Position numbers and translations under genes: made by a program | The notes under the pieces: model-generated | What the model was told of the DNA's origin: nothing | Databases searched by the model: none | The model's input: the letters and a program-made list of their open reading frames with translations, nothing else | Shown: in pieces, positions 1-5,621 of the stretch | Layout: each line of letters opens with the position of its first letter | Position numbering within the stretch: the first letter of the stretch is position 1 | Assembly (NCBI GenBank): GCA_001797415.1 | Contig: MGPL01000155.1 | Span: 4,025-12,032 of the forward strand | Direction: 5' to 3' | Length of the DNA stretch: 8,008 nt | DNA from: Deltaproteobacteria bacterium GWA2_55_10 | Lineage (GTDB): Bacteria; Desulfobacterota; GWC2-55-46

Positions 1-650
1 AAATGGGCGATCCCCTTTCTGAGGTGCTTGTCAACGGCCTTGTCGCGCTCTGTCTTTGAGCGTTCAAGGAGCTCTTTCGCGTTCATGTACGAGGGGACTA
101 TTCTGACTGAGAGCGTAAACTCCTCTATCGCCCTGGCGTAGGCCCTTGATTCGAGATAGACCTTGCCCTTAAGGTAATGCAGGTTCGCGAGGTCCTCTGG
201 TTCTTCCTTCCAGCTCTTCTTTGGAGGGGGCGGGGCCTGGGCCTTCTTCTCCTGGGGCTCAGGCGCGTCTCCCGCGCGCATCGCGTCGGTGAGGACCTCC
301 ATCCTCTGCCTCGCGAGTATGCTTGATGGATTATATTCGAGGGCCTTGCTGTATTCCCATACGGCCTTCGAGCGGATGCCCGCCCTTTCATAGTCCTCTG
401 CCATCTCCAGATGCCTTCTGGAGAGCTGCATTGAAATGGCGTTTATGTCTTCGAGCAATTTCCTCGCTGCCCTGTAGCTTGGGTCGTCCTTCGGGATGGA
501 CCTCGCCTTGTATCTGGCGTCGGCAAGCCTGCCGCTCTCATACATCATGAGCGCCCTGTCGTACTCGGTCCCCTTCACGTATCGGGACGACATCTGCATG
601 CAGCCAGACATGAGAACGGCAGTGGCCATAATGAATACCAGGCTGCTCAA
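1..650 (-). CDS. TPR-like lipoprotein, C-terminus beyond left edge
   Basis: The frame stays open from about 650 to the window edge, giving 216 codons. The N-terminus is a hydrophobic segment ending in a lipobox (VLMSGC), so Cys17 would be lipidated and the protein anchored in a membrane of the cell envelope. The mature part is helical with TPR-like spacing: roughly residues 24-57, 80-113 and 156-190 (GKVYLESRAYARAIEEF, followed by a P at a typical turn). A charged, Pro-rich linker (PPPPKK, residues 130-151) separates the second and third units. TPR lipoproteins usually act as protein-binding scaffolds in the envelope; no specific partner can be named. The start is uncertain. I chose TTG at 650 because GGAG (658-655) lies 4 nt upstream. 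An ATG at 629 would leave a signal of only 9 residues, and no ATG, GTG or TTG occurs in frame across the 121-bp gap to the cyclase. It lies downstream of the cyclase on the same strand and may be cotranscribed. Confidence 0.8.
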   Translation of the reverse strand, partial: MSSLVFIMATAVLMSGCMQMSSRYVKGTEYDRALMMYESGRLADARYKARSIPKDDPSYRAARKLLEDINAISMQLSRRHLEMAEDYERAGIRSKAVWEYSKALEYNPSSILARQRMEVLTDAMRAGDAPEPQEKKAQAPPPPKKSWKEEPEDLANLHYLKGKVYLESRAYARAIEEFTLSVRIVPSYMNAKELLERSKTERDKAVDKHLRKGIAH

Positions 651-676
651 AAAGCTCCATATGCGAGGCCCCGGTT

Positions 677-776
677 GAATCAGGGAGCGAGGAATGAGGC
701 GTACTCTTTGCCGTACGCCGCAGTGACGAGCGACGATGACAACAAAGCAGATGGACTTTTTCAGCAGCCTGCTAAA
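677..776. repeat. Palindromic intergenic repeat between cyclase and lipoprotein
   Basis: This compact element of about 100 bp contains a GGCGTAC / GTACGCC hairpin (698-704 and 713-719, 8-nt loop). It ends in a motif with a short palindrome, AGCAG-C-CTGCT (763-773), preceded by CTTTTTC. The right-hand motif, read as a GCAGGCTGCTGAAAAAGTC type sequence on the minus strand, resembles a short repeat I recall from intergenic regions of many environmental proteobacterial and Nitrospirota genomes. That recollection was not checked against a database. The element overlaps the cyclase stop codon (TAG at 774-772) and ends just before the lipoprotein start region, so it would be transcribed between the two genes. 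Confidence 0.6.
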
Positions 777-2211
777 GGACAATGCCTTCCCTCCCCAGCT
801 CGATAAAGGCGAGGCGGACTATCTGGGCCACCTCGGTATTCCACTCGCCGCAGAGCTCCCTTATGTTATAGAGCGTTACCGGCTTATCAAAGCCCTTTAT
901 TGACACGCCCCGTATCTCCTCGGCAACGACGTTTCCGGCGACCGCCTTGTAGATGAACTCGCTTACCAGGATGTCTCCTCCCTTTGCAAGGTCAGTGAGG
1001 CGCGAGGCCGTGTTCACCGGGTCGCCAACGGCGGTATACTCCATCCTTACGCTCGACCCCATGTTGCCGACGATGACCTCGCCGGCGTCAAGACCGATGC
1101 CCATGTGAAGGGCAGATTCGTTCTGCACTGCCCGGAGCCGGTTGAGCTCCTCGATCGCGAGCTTTACCGCCATCGCGGCCTTAACGCCGCTCTCAAGGTG
1201 GCTCGGGCTTTTGATGGGAGAGCCGAAGACGCTCATCACGGCGTCGCCTATGAATTTGTCTATCGTGCCCTCGAAGCGGAAGACTATATCGGTGACGACG
1301 GTAAAATACCGGTTCAGGAGCTCTACTATGTCCTCCGGGGCCATCTTCCTTGAGATCGAGGTGAAGCCGCGTATATCGGCGAAAAAGACCGTGACCTCCC
1401 TCTTATCGCCGCCGAGCCTTATGCGTTCCGGGTCCCTGAATATCTCATCAGCTACGTGCTGACTGACGTAGCGGTTGAAGACGCCCTTCAGGACCTCTTT
1501 TTTCTTGAGCTCTGAGGCCATCTTATTGAAGGACCTGACAAGGTCCCCCATCTCGTCCTTGCCGCCTTCCGGGATCCGGTAGTCGAAGTTGCCGAGCGCT
1601 ATTTCCCTTGTGCCCCGGAAGAGCCTGAAAACCGGACGAAGGAGCCCCGAGGCCAGCGGGATGGATATGAACGTAACCGCGGCCACTGCTATAAGGCCGA
1701 TGAGGACGACCTTTTTTATCGAGCTCCTGACCTGCTCCTGTATAAAGCTGTTCGAAAAAGAGAGGACCGTGTAGCCCACGGTCGTGCCGCGGAAGACTAT
1801 GGGCGCGGCAAACGTTATGAGCCCTTCTCCGCCGTCGTTGACGAGCCATGGCGCGGCATCCTGCCTGCTTGCAATCAGGCCTCCGTCAAAACCCTTGAAC
1901 TCAGTGCCCGCCTCCACGAGGTCCTTATGCGCCTCGACCTGCATGCTGTGGTTAAGTATGTAGGCGTCATGTATGCCCGGGTACTTGAGTATGTTCTGGA
2001 CGGCGAGGTTCATGGCCAGGCTGTCCCTCTGCATGAAAGGTATCTTCGAATCGCTCGCGAACTCGTGGGTTATGGTCCCGGCCATGGAGCGGAGCTGCTC
2101 CTCAAGGGACGACCTCTGGTGGACCACGAGGATCGCGCCTATGGAAAAGGTGGCCGCGAAAAGAAGCGTCGAGAGAATGACGGCCAGCTTTATCTTGATG
2201 CCTATTTTCAC
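772..2211 (-). CDS. Membrane-bound class III adenylate cyclase with sensor and HAMP domains
   Basis: The 479-residue protein is predicted to make cAMP from ATP. Order of parts: transmembrane helix about 9-30; extracytoplasmic sensor about 31-165, Cache-like by the pattern around YILNHSMQVEAHKD; second helix about 167-190; HAMP about 191-238; catalytic domain about 265-450. Catalytic residues are all present: metal-binding Asp279 (FFADIRGF) and Asp323 (FIGDAVMSVFG), and transition-state Asn400 and Arg404 (VNTASRL). The purine-contact positions are Lys319 and Asp397, the pair expected for ATP rather than GTP. The start is GTG at 2211, giving a typical KIGIKIK membrane-entry segment; the ribosome-binding site is weak (GAG about 9 nt upstream). 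The stop codon lies inside the palindromic repeat. Cyclase chemistry is confident, adenylate specificity good, and the sensor ligand unknown. Confidence 0.93.
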   Translation of the reverse strand: MKIGIKIKLAVILSTLLFAATFSIGAILVVHQRSSLEEQLRSMAGTITHEFASDSKIPFMQRDSLAMNLAVQNILKYPGIHDAYILNHSMQVEAHKDLVEAGTEFKGFDGGLIASRQDAAPWLVNDGGEGLITFAAPIVFRGTTVGYTVLSFSNSFIQEQVRSSIKKVVLIGLIAVAAVTFISIPLASGLLRPVFRLFRGTREIALGNFDYRIPEGGKDEMGDLVRSFNKMASELKKKEVLKGVFNRYVSQHVADEIFRDPERIRLGGDKREVTVFFADIRGFTSISRKMAPEDIVELLNRYFTVVTDIVFRFEGTIDKFIGDAVMSVFGSPIKSPSHLESGVKAAMAVKLAIEELNRLRAVQNESALHMGIGLDAGEVIVGNMGSSVRMEYTAVGDPVNTASRLTDLAKGGDILVSEFIYKAVAGNVVAEEIRGVSIKGFDKPVTLYNIRELCGEWNTEVAQIVRLAFIELGREGIVL

Positions 2212-2343
2212 GCGGAATCTCGGACCGTTCAGGCAGCGGATTGAAGGCGGCTGCCCTTTAGTTGTTAGCGGCTTCGGTTTTCCAGTTCCCAGGCCAACCG
2301 CCGGTTGAGAGAGGCGGTCCCGGGCGGCATTTACGAAAAAGCG

Positions 2344-2386
2344 ATTCTAAAAGGATAACCCGCAAAAACCCGTGACAGACGTCACG
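2344..2386 (-). promoter_or_regulatory. Putative CRP/FNR-type site and -10 box for the cyclase gene
   Basis: CGTGACAGACGTCACG (2371-2386) is a perfect dyad containing GTGA-N6-TCAC, the core recognised by CRP/FNR-family regulators. On the minus strand a TAGAAT hexamer (2349-2344) can serve as a -10 box, placing +1 near 2337 and the dyad centre at -41.5, the position of a class II activator site. The leader to the GTG start would be about 125 nt and contains a small palindrome, AACCG-C-CGGTT (2296-2306). No good -35 hexamer is seen, as expected for an activator-dependent promoter. The dyad is also the tip of a larger hairpin (2359-2401), so a purely structural role is possible. Confidence 0.45.
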
Positions 2387-2401
2387 GAAGGCCTTTGCGG
2401 G
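2359..2401. other. Long nested hairpin
   Basis: An outer stem CCCGCAAA / TTTGCGGG (2359-2366 with 2394-2401) encloses an inner 7-bp stem CCGTGAC / GTCACGG (2370-2376 with 2381-2387) with a 4-nt loop. On the minus strand the inner stem is followed by GTTTTTG, so this could be a weak intrinsic terminator instead of, or as well as, a protein-binding site. Its outer arm ends 4 bp before the candidate plus-strand RNA. Confidence 0.6.
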
Positions 2402-2405
2402 AAAT

Positions 2406-2536
2406 GGGAGACTGATGACGGAGAGCATAAAACCGGAAGATTAAATACAGGCGGCGGTCTGATTAAAAAACTCTAACCGCCGGAGGATACAGGGCAGCTG
2501 ATAGGACTTAAGTTGCCCGTCCTGTCTCCCTTTTTT
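2406..2536 (+). ncRNA. Candidate structured small RNA with its own terminator
   Basis: The two ends pair: GGGAGAC (2406-2412) with GTCTCCC (2524-2530), then GACG (2417-2420) with CGTC (2518-2521), and T6 (2531-2536) follows directly. Inside are two hairpins: CGGCGGT / ACCGCCG (2452-2458 with 2476-2482), and GGCAGCT / AGTTGCC (2493-2499 with 2511-2517, one G-U pair) with an 11-nt loop GATAGGACTTA. The T-run follows the closing stem only on the plus strand, which sets the orientation. Several GGA triplets occur, one in a hairpin loop, as in CsrA-binding RNAs, but this is only suggestive. I recognise no known family, and no convincing sigma-70 promoter is visible upstream of 2406. It lies divergent from the cyclase gene and converges on rnpB. 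Confidence 0.4.
2482..2536 (+). terminator. Intrinsic-terminator-like stem with T6
   Basis: An alternative local fold pairs GGAG (2482-2485) with CTCC (2526-2529), ACAG (2489-2492) with CTGT (2522-2525) and GGCA (2493-2496) with TGCC (2514-2517). It is followed at once by CTTTTTT. This fold competes with the end-to-end closing stem of the candidate RNA; either would give plus-strand termination near 2536. No protein gene lies upstream on this strand, which is why a small RNA is suspected. Confidence 0.5.
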
Positions 2537-2551
2537 AACTGGTCTACATCT

Positions 2552-2638
2552 CTGGCACCCTCTTGAAGGGGACGAAGCGGTCTCAAAAGGACCGCTTCAT
2601 GGCGGAGGTGCGCCCGAAATAATTCGGACGCATTCCAG
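2552..2638. other. Foldable three-way-junction element downstream of rnpB
   Basis: CTGG (2552-2555) pairs with CCAG (2635-2638), and the adjacent CACC (2556-2559) pairs with GGTG (2607-2610). A perfect 9-bp hairpin GAAGCGGTC / GACCGCTTC (2574-2582 with 2590-2598, 7-nt loop) lies inside, and a second hairpin CCGAA-ATAA-TTCGG (2614-2627) branches from the junction. A competing fold, CCC / GGG around CTCTTGAA (2558-2570), is possible. Since all elements are symmetric, strand cannot be decided. It sits between the T6 of the candidate plus-strand RNA and the T7 after rnpB. It could be a structured RNA, a riboswitch-like leader, or an inert repeat; I do not recognise it. Confidence 0.4.
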
Positions 2639-2640
2639 GT

Positions 2641-2665
2641 TGTTTTAAAAAAACCGGAGGGTGCC
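2641..2665 (-). terminator. rnpB transcription end
   Basis: The 3' arm of the outer rnpB helix (GGCACCCTCCGG, 2665-2654) is followed directly by T7 (2653-2647) on the minus strand. The helix made with the 5' arm plus the U-run would act as the end signal for the RNA. It is unusual only in that the closing stem encloses the whole RNA. Confidence 0.55.
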
Positions 2666-3023
2666 GTAAGCCGGATCCTGTGCCCGGTAGAACCGGGCGG
2701 CGGCCATTCGTCTAGGCCTGCCGTTGCCGGCAGGCTCGAGCGGCCAACCCGTTCCGCCCTCCTTTGGGGATGAAGGACGGGCCGTCCTTGAAGCGGAACC
2801 TATTTGGCCTTGCACCGGGAGGGGGTTGCCAAGCCCTGCCGGTCGCCCGGCAGGCTGGTGGGCTCTTACCCCGCCTTTTCACCCTTACCGCTTTGCAGCG
2901 GCGGTATCTTTTCTGTGGTCCTGTCCCTGGGGTCGCCCCCGGTCGCCGTTAGCGACCTCCCTGCCCTATGGTGTCCGGACTTTCCTCTGAGTAATTAACC
3001 CAGCGGCCGCCAGGCACCCTCCG
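2654..3023 (-). ncRNA. rnpB: RNase P RNA, bacterial A type
   Basis: This RNA of about 370 nt is the catalytic subunit that removes 5' leaders from tRNA precursors. The conserved blocks occur in order on the minus strand: GAGGAAAGTCCGGAC (2987-2973), ACAGAAAAGATACCGCC, GGTAAGGGTGAAA, GGTAAGAGCCCACC, GTGCAAGGCCAAATAGG, a GGGTTGGCC loop supplying the GGU that pairs with tRNA CCA ends, AGACGAATGG (2713-2704), and ACAGGATCCGGCTTACGG near the 3' end. The ends pair as TCGGAGGGTGCC with GGCACCCTCCGG, which sets the boundaries to within a few bases. It lies 19 bp after the RNase HI gene on the same strand. An AT-rich stretch upstream (3024-3039, containing TATTAT) might hold its own -10 box, but no clear -35 is seen, so transcription from upstream is also possible. 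Confidence 0.97.
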
Positions 3024-3042
3024 ATTTAAAAATAATAAGTTT

Positions 3043-3618
3043 TCACGCACGCCGCTCTATGGCCTCGTTAGCCAGCTTGTCGGCAGCGGCGTTCTCTTCC
3101 CTGTAAACGTGCACTATTTTAGACGACCTGAAGCCCTTTAAAAGCGCCGCGGCCTTCTCGAAAAGGGGCCTCAGGTCCTCGCTCTTGACCTTATAGACTC
3201 TATTGAGCTGCTTTACCATGAGCTCGGAGTCGGCAAAGACCTCGACATCCCGTATGCCCATTGACCGGGCCTCCGAGAGCGCCATCACAAGCGCCTGGTA
3301 CTCGGCGACGTTGTTGGTAACGACCCCGAGATACTTCCTCAGCTCCCTGACTATTTTGCCCTGGGCATCTCTTATAACCGCGCCCGCGCCGGCCTCTCCG
3401 GGGTTGCCCCTGGATGCGCCGTCGACCCTTATCTCAAACAGGCCGGGCCTCTCGGCCTTGAAAAGCGCCTCCTGAACAGGTTCGCCGGCAAGGCCCTTTA
3501 ATAAGGCCCTTGCATCGTCCTCCGTCATGCCGAGCTTCTTTATAACGGAGCGGACATCAAGGGAATTTGCGAGCTCTTTTAGAAATCTCTTAGCCAGGAT
3601 AGAGTCCCTGGGGGACAT
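3043..3618 (-). CDS. rnhA: Ribonuclease HI family protein
   Basis: The 191-residue protein should cleave the RNA strand of RNA-DNA hybrids in the cytoplasm. The RNase H fold starts near residue 58 (LFEIRVDGASRGNPGEAGAGAVI). The four catalytic acids are visible: Asp66, Glu106 (NNVAEYQAL), Asp130 (FADSELMVKQL) and Asp180 (ENAAADKLAN). The basic protrusion typical of E. coli RNase HI seems to be missing, as in the shorter, protrusion-less subgroup. About 57 extra N-terminal residues are helical and do not look like the hybrid-binding domain of larger RNases H; their role is unknown. The ATG lies 1 nt after the stop of the zinc-ribbon gene, with AGAGG about 9 nt upstream, so the two are almost certainly cotranscribed and translationally coupled. 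The symbol is by family, not proven orthology. Confidence 0.93.
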   Translation of the reverse strand: MSPRDSILAKRFLKELANSLDVRSVIKKLGMTEDDARALLKGLAGEPVQEALFKAERPGLFEIRVDGASRGNPGEAGAGAVIRDAQGKIVRELRKYLGVVTNNVAEYQALVMALSEARSMGIRDVEVFADSELMVKQLNRVYKVKSEDLRPLFEKAAALLKGFRSSKIVHVYREENAAADKLANEAIERRA

Positions 3619-3619
3619 C

Positions 3620-4348
3620 TCAGACAGCCTCTAACTCGCGCGGGGTCTCTGCGTACAGGAGCCGGTGGCAGTGGGGGCAGGACTGAAGTTCCTCAGTCCC
3701 TCTCTTGAGCATTATGTAGACCTGCGGGGGAATGTGAGTGAAGCAGCCCTGGCATATTTCGTTTTTGACCTGCGCGAGCCCCAGGCCGCCCCTCTTGGAG
3801 CGGATCATCTCATACTTTCTGAGGATATCGGGCCTGATCTTGGACTTTATATCGTCTTTTGACTTGAGCTTTGACTGGGCGGCCTCTTTCCAGGCGTTTC
3901 TCTTCTCTACGAGCTCGGCTGAGAGCCTGTCGAAGTCCGCCTGCTTCTGAGCCGCAGACTCTTTTTTGGCGTTGAGCGCGCCCTCTTTTTCAGAGACCCT
4001 GGCGGCGAGCTGGTTCTTCTCCTGCTCGCCCTGCTTCCTGGATTTATTCGCGCCGTTTATCTCTTTGGTAATGGCGTTCAGTTCCCTGTCGTTCTTGACC
4101 GAGTTGAGCCTCTTTTCGTCCTTCGAGACCCTCTCCCCGCTCTCGCGAATCCGCTCTTCGGCTTCCTTTATCTGGGCGGCGAGGCCGCCAGCTTCTGCTC
4201 CAAGCGCCTCTATTGCCGCGTTCTCTTCTTTGAGTTCGGTTCCGAGTTGGTCCAGGTTGGCTATGAACTCCTTCTCTTGTTCCTCGATTGCCTTGATCTC
4301 GAGGTCTATCCTCTGTATCTCTTCAAGGACTTTCAAGGTCTCTATCAA
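3620..4348 (-). CDS. Coiled-coil protein with C4-type zinc ribbon
   Basis: The protein is 242 residues from a TTG start at 4348, with GGAGG (4357-4353) 4 nt upstream. Residues about 5-165 are a long, highly charged heptad-like helix rich in Glu, Lys and Ala. The C-terminus is a zinc ribbon with two CxxC pairs: Cys189/Cys192 (ICQGCF) and Cys214/Cys217 (SCPHC), 21 residues apart. This architecture matches the widespread bacterial C4-type zinc-ribbon family once called DUF164, whose members are poorly understood; nucleic-acid binding is often suggested. A longer frame opens upstream but runs into the tRNA gene, so I rejected it. The gene begins 23 nt after the encoded tRNA CCA and ends 1 nt before RNase HI, which supports a link to RNA or translation. 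Confidence 0.9.
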   Translation of the reverse strand: MIETLKVLEEIQRIDLEIKAIEEQEKEFIANLDQLGTELKEENAAIEALGAEAGGLAAQIKEAEERIRESGERVSKDEKRLNSVKNDRELNAITKEINGANKSRKQGEQEKNQLAARVSEKEGALNAKKESAAQKQADFDRLSAELVEKRNAWKEAAQSKLKSKDDIKSKIRPDILRKYEMIRSKRGGLGLAQVKNEICQGCFTHIPPQVYIMLKRGTEELQSCPHCHRLLYAETPRELEAV

Positions 4349-4371
4349 AATGCCTCCAGGGCTGAAAGTTT

Positions 4372-4447
4372 TGGTGGGCCCACCTGGGCTCGAACCAGGG
4401 ACCGACCGGTTATGAGCCGGTGGCTCTTCCAACTGAGCTATGGGCCC
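4372..4447 (-). tRNA. tRNA with CAU anticodon, probably elongator tRNA-Met
   Basis: A complete 76-nt cloverleaf: acceptor GGGCCCA / TGGGCCC, D stem GCTC / GAGC with loop AGTTGGAA, anticodon stem ACCGG / CCGGT with loop CTCATAA, 5-nt variable loop, T stem CCTGG / CCAGG with loop TTCGAGC, discriminator A and an encoded CCA. CAU is used by elongator Met, initiator Met and the lysidine-modified Ile2 tRNA. The fully paired acceptor end excludes a typical initiator. Elongator Met is my preference, with Ile2 not excluded from sequence alone. No terminator separates it from the zinc-ribbon gene. Confidence 0.96.
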
Positions 4448-4503
4448 CCAAGGGGGTAAGCGGGAGAAACCAGCCGGGGTCGCCCTCTTCAGGAAAAGAG
4501 CGG

Positions 4504-4570
4504 CGTATAGCGCTTCGGGGTTCCTTGACTCAATCGACTTATTTTATGAAATAAAACTCTTGTTTGTCAA
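4504..4570 (-). promoter_or_regulatory. Promoter(s) for the tRNA/zinc-ribbon/RNase HI transcript
   Basis: On the minus strand a perfect TTGACA (4570-4565) and TAAAAT (4546-4541) are separated by 18 nt, giving +1 near 4534 and an 87-nt leader to the tRNA. A second, weaker pair lies downstream: TTGAGT (4533-4528) and TATACG (4509-4504), also 18 nt apart, with a GC-rich stretch after the -10 box as seen in stable-RNA promoters. The first -10 overlaps the AT-rich dyad TTTTAT-GAA-ATAAAA (4542-4556), which would sit in UP-element position for the second promoter. Confidence 0.5.
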
Positions 4571-4648
4571 GGCGTTTCTGGACGATACGGCCTGAATACA
4601 GATTAAAAAGTACGGCAAAGACCACTTTATCCTGATAAAAGGGCAGTC

Positions 4649-4676
4649 TTGACAAAAACAAGCCCCGGGTTAAAGT
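4649..4676 (+). promoter_or_regulatory. Promoter for the receiver-PilZ gene
   Basis: A perfect TTGACA (4649-4654) is followed after 16 nt by TAAAGT (4671-4676), putting +1 near 4683 and giving a leader of about 120 nt. The leader opens with a GGGG / CCCC hairpin (4686-4699). The -35 lies inside a CTTGACAAAAACAAG motif that mirrors the one over the divergent tRNA promoter. Confidence 0.4.
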
Positions 4677-4803
4677 CTATTTGAGGGGGAAATTGCCCCG
4701 TAACATAATCCGAGACCTGACTATTCAAGCGCCTGCCGGAATTCATCATCCCCTGAAAGCAAATACAAGACCTGAAAGGCCCTTTATGGAGGAGAGGCGG
4801 AAA

Positions 4804-5556
4804 ATGCGCATCCTGTTCGTGGACAGCGACGAGGACCTCCGCAGCTTCTGCTCCGAGGTGCTCACCGGCGCCGGTTACAGCGTCGAGCTTGCCTCCAGCG
4901 GCACAGAGGCATACTGGAAGCTCAAGGAGACCTCCTTTGACCTCGTGATAACAGATATAAAGCTCAAGGGCATGGACGGACTGGGCCTTTACCTGGACAC
5001 CTTGAAAATATACTCACATATGAAGGAGAAGTTCCTTTTCATGACAGAGGACTCGTGCTCGGATTTCGAGAGCCAGTCGGTTATAACAAGGCTCAATGAA
5101 AAGTACCTGCTGAAGCCGTTCGACATAAAGGAACTGCTCAAAAAAGTCGAGGCCCTTACCGGCGCAAACCTTTCAGCCTTTTTCGCGATGTACAGAGGCC
5201 TCGACGAGAACAGGCGGATGGAGAGAAGGCTCTGCTGGGCCGAGGACTGCAAGGTGTTCGAGGACGGCTCGGAGGTCCCCAGGCCATTTACTCAGACCGC
5301 GGATATCTCAAAGCACGGAGTAAGGATAAGGTACATGGGGACGCCGTTGAGGCAAGAGGATACAGTCTACATATCGGTAAAATGGCTTAGCGTGGAGAGC
5401 AGGGCTCTTGTAGTATGGTCGCGCGAGATAAACGATCTGGAAGCCGCGTCAGGGCTCAAGCTCTTCGATCCTGTCACAGCCGCATCCCTTTCAAAGGTAC
5501 TCCAGAACAGGAAGACCTTTATCCCTCCGCTCGTATCGAGGGAGGAAGGGAACTGA
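4804..5556 (+). CDS. Response regulator: receiver plus PilZ domain
   Basis: The 250-residue cytoplasmic protein starts at ATG 4804, with AGAGG / GGCGG just upstream; ATG 4786 (six residues longer) is the alternative. Receiver domain, 1-115: acidic pocket around Asp7, Asp9 and Glu10, phospho-acceptor Asp51 (LVITDIKLKGMDG), Thr81 and Lys104 (LLKPFD), all intact, so it should be phosphorylated by a partner kinase. The PilZ-like domain, about 136-235, has the arginine motif (RRMERR, fitting RxxxR at 137-142) and the second signature DISKHG (167-172), which together bind cyclic di-GMP. The protein therefore probably joins a phosphorelay to c-di-GMP output such as motility or surface behaviour. No kinase or diguanylate cyclase is adjacent. 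It converges on the enhancer-binding protein gene. Confidence 0.9.
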   Translation: MRILFVDSDEDLRSFCSEVLTGAGYSVELASSGTEAYWKLKETSFDLVITDIKLKGMDGLGLYLDTLKIYSHMKEKFLFMTEDSCSDFESQSVITRLNEKYLLKPFDIKELLKKVEALTGANLSAFFAMYRGLDENRRMERRLCWAEDCKVFEDGSEVPRPFTQTADISKHGVRIRYMGTPLRQEDTVYISVKWLSVESRALVVWSREINDLEAASGLKLFDPVTAASLSKVLQNRKTFIPPLVSREEGN

Positions 5557-5580
5557 AATCTATCGCCCCTTCACGGCTCT

Positions 5581-5606
5581 CTCCTCTGGTGAGGGGGTTT
5601 TGTTTT
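5581..5606 (+). terminator. Terminator after the receiver-PilZ gene
   Basis: CTCCTC-TGGT-GAGGGG (5581-5596, one T-G pair) is followed by GTTTTGTTTT, a standard intrinsic terminator 24 bp after the stop codon. Confidence 0.7.
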
Positions 5607-5621
5607 GTATTCAAACAAGCG

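Noticed and set aside
125..678. Minus- and plus-strand open frames near the left edge
   Set aside because: They are in other frames of the TPR lipoprotein, which has a lipobox and TPR-like repeats and continues to the edge.
2218..2226. GGTCCGAGA on the minus strand, like part of the guanidine-I riboswitch
   Set aside because: The rest of the conserved riboswitch is absent and the motif sits right at the cyclase start; probably chance.
1105..2308. Several open frames overlapping the cyclase gene, mostly plus strand
   Set aside because: Shadows of the cyclase reading frame, with no recognisable domains.
2386..2398. GG-N9-GC with TTTGC, resembling a sigma-54 promoter for the candidate RNA
   Set aside because: Spacing is one base short of the strict GG-N10-GC, and the -24 half is poor.
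2724..2998. Three overlapping plus-strand open frames
   Set aside because: They lie over rnpB on the opposite strand, and the conserved RNase P RNA blocks explain the sequence fully.
3966..4415. Plus-strand open frame of 149 codons, Ser/Phe-rich
   Set aside because: It is the antisense shadow of the coiled-coil gene; Lys/Glu-rich helices read backwards give Leu/Ser/Phe runs. It also runs into the tRNA.
4349..4432. N-terminal extension of the zinc-ribbon protein
   Set aside because: It would overlap the complete tRNA gene. The TTG at 4348 has a good ribosome-binding site.
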